Origin: an uncultured Bacteroidales bacterium
Lineage (GTDB): Bacteria; Bacteroidota; Bacteroidia; Bacteroidales; FEN-979
Assembly (NCBI GenBank): GCA_903824935.1
Contig: CAIJYT010000081.1
Location: 1 to 33,964, forward strand
DNA: 33,964 nucleotides
Direction: 5' to 3'
Shown here: piece by piece, positions 33,666-33,964 of the stretch
How positions within the stretch are numbered: position 1 is the stretch's first letter
Layout of the letters: every line of letters begins with the position of its first letter
Position numbers and translations under genes: made by a program
Notes under the pieces: generated by a model
Databases searched by the model: none
What the model was told of the DNA's origin: nothing
The model's input: the letters and a program-made list of their open reading frames with translations, nothing else

Positions 33666-33964
33666 ATGTCTTATTCATTAAAGATCAAAACCAGGATGGT
33701 AAAAAGTAAGCTCACCATCACAGCCATGATGCTTCTGATCACCGTTATCGCCTTGCTGGGCGGTTGCAGCAAGAAAAGCAGCTCTGAGGAGCAGAAGCTC
33801 GGGACAACTGCAACACTTCGTTTTATTTTCCTTGCCGACAGCCGGGGTGACTCACTTGGTTATACGGTTGATACCACTTCGCTAAATCCGATTATCCGCT
33901 GTTTAGATACATTGAAACCCCAGCCGTCTTTTATGGTTTTCGGAGGTGACATGTGCTACAGGGG
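33666..33964 (+). CDS. Metallophosphoesterase-like lipoprotein, N-terminal part only
   Basis: The frame opens at the ATG at 33666 and runs off the right edge after 99 codons. Residues 12-34 give a hydrophobic signal segment ending in the lipobox LGGC (predicted lipidation at C34). RFIFLADSRGDS (about 52-63) and FMVFGGDMCYRG (near 88-99) resemble the first two metal-binding blocks of calcineurin-like phosphoesterases (D-x-R/H and GD-x-x-x-RG). A purine-rich stretch (agaaaggaat) lies just ahead of the start. With only part of the gene visible, the assignment is moderate. It follows the PI-PLC-like lipoprotein by 85 bases on the same strand. Confidence 0.75.
   Translation, partial: MSYSLKIKTRMVKSKLTITAMMLLITVIALLGGCSKKSSSEEQKLGTTATLRFIFLADSRGDSLGYTVDTTSLNPIIRCLDTLKPQPSFMVFGGDMCYR

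Overview
The window looks like chromosomal DNA of an uncultured member of the Bacteroidota, probably Bacteroidales-like. The evidence is a SusC/RagA TonB-dependent receptor, two secreted proteins with type IX secretion (T9SS) C-terminal tails, a histidine kinase with a TPR sensor region, a FISUMP domain, and several upstream boxes that fit the Bacteroidota -7 element TAnnTTTG. I found no tRNA, rRNA, insertion sequence, integrase, phage gene or CRISPR array.

Layout. (1) 1-7049, glycan region: a SusC receptor on the minus strand runs off the left edge. It is divergent from a secreted multidomain GH13 alpha-amylase-type enzyme, followed by a T9SS-exported protein with three repeated starch-binding-like modules. 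Together they suggest capture of starch or another alpha-glucan at the cell surface, with SusD expected to the left of the window. (2) 7112-12160: peptidase E and a large exported helical-repeat protein on the minus strand, divergent from a FadL-like outer-membrane barrel. (3) 12285-21180: a SulP anion transporter divergent from a complete RND efflux operon (lipoprotein adaptor, inner-membrane pump, outer-membrane channel lipoprotein), which ends in a porin-like barrel gene. (4) 21192-27203: a DUF481-like protein, a TPR protein translationally coupled to an exported caspase-fold protein whose catalytic His and Cys positions are both replaced, and a GH27 alpha-galactosidase that shares its TTAA stop with the caspase-like gene. 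(5) 27327-28664: an 85-residue membrane protein and lpxD, separated by a clear bidirectional terminator. (6) 29017-33964: a TPR histidine kinase, a NarL-type response regulator, a free-standing degenerate receiver, a lipoprotein joining a PI-PLC-like domain to a FISUMP domain, and the start of a metallophosphoesterase lipoprotein that runs off the right edge.

The best candidates for something not yet described are the cytosolic TPR / exported pseudo-caspase pair (22451-26025) and the signalling cluster that ends in a degenerate receiver and two predicted phosphoesterase lipoproteins (29017-33964). The triple-module T9SS protein beside the amylase comes next. These functional links are inferred from gene order and motifs read by eye; no database search was possible.
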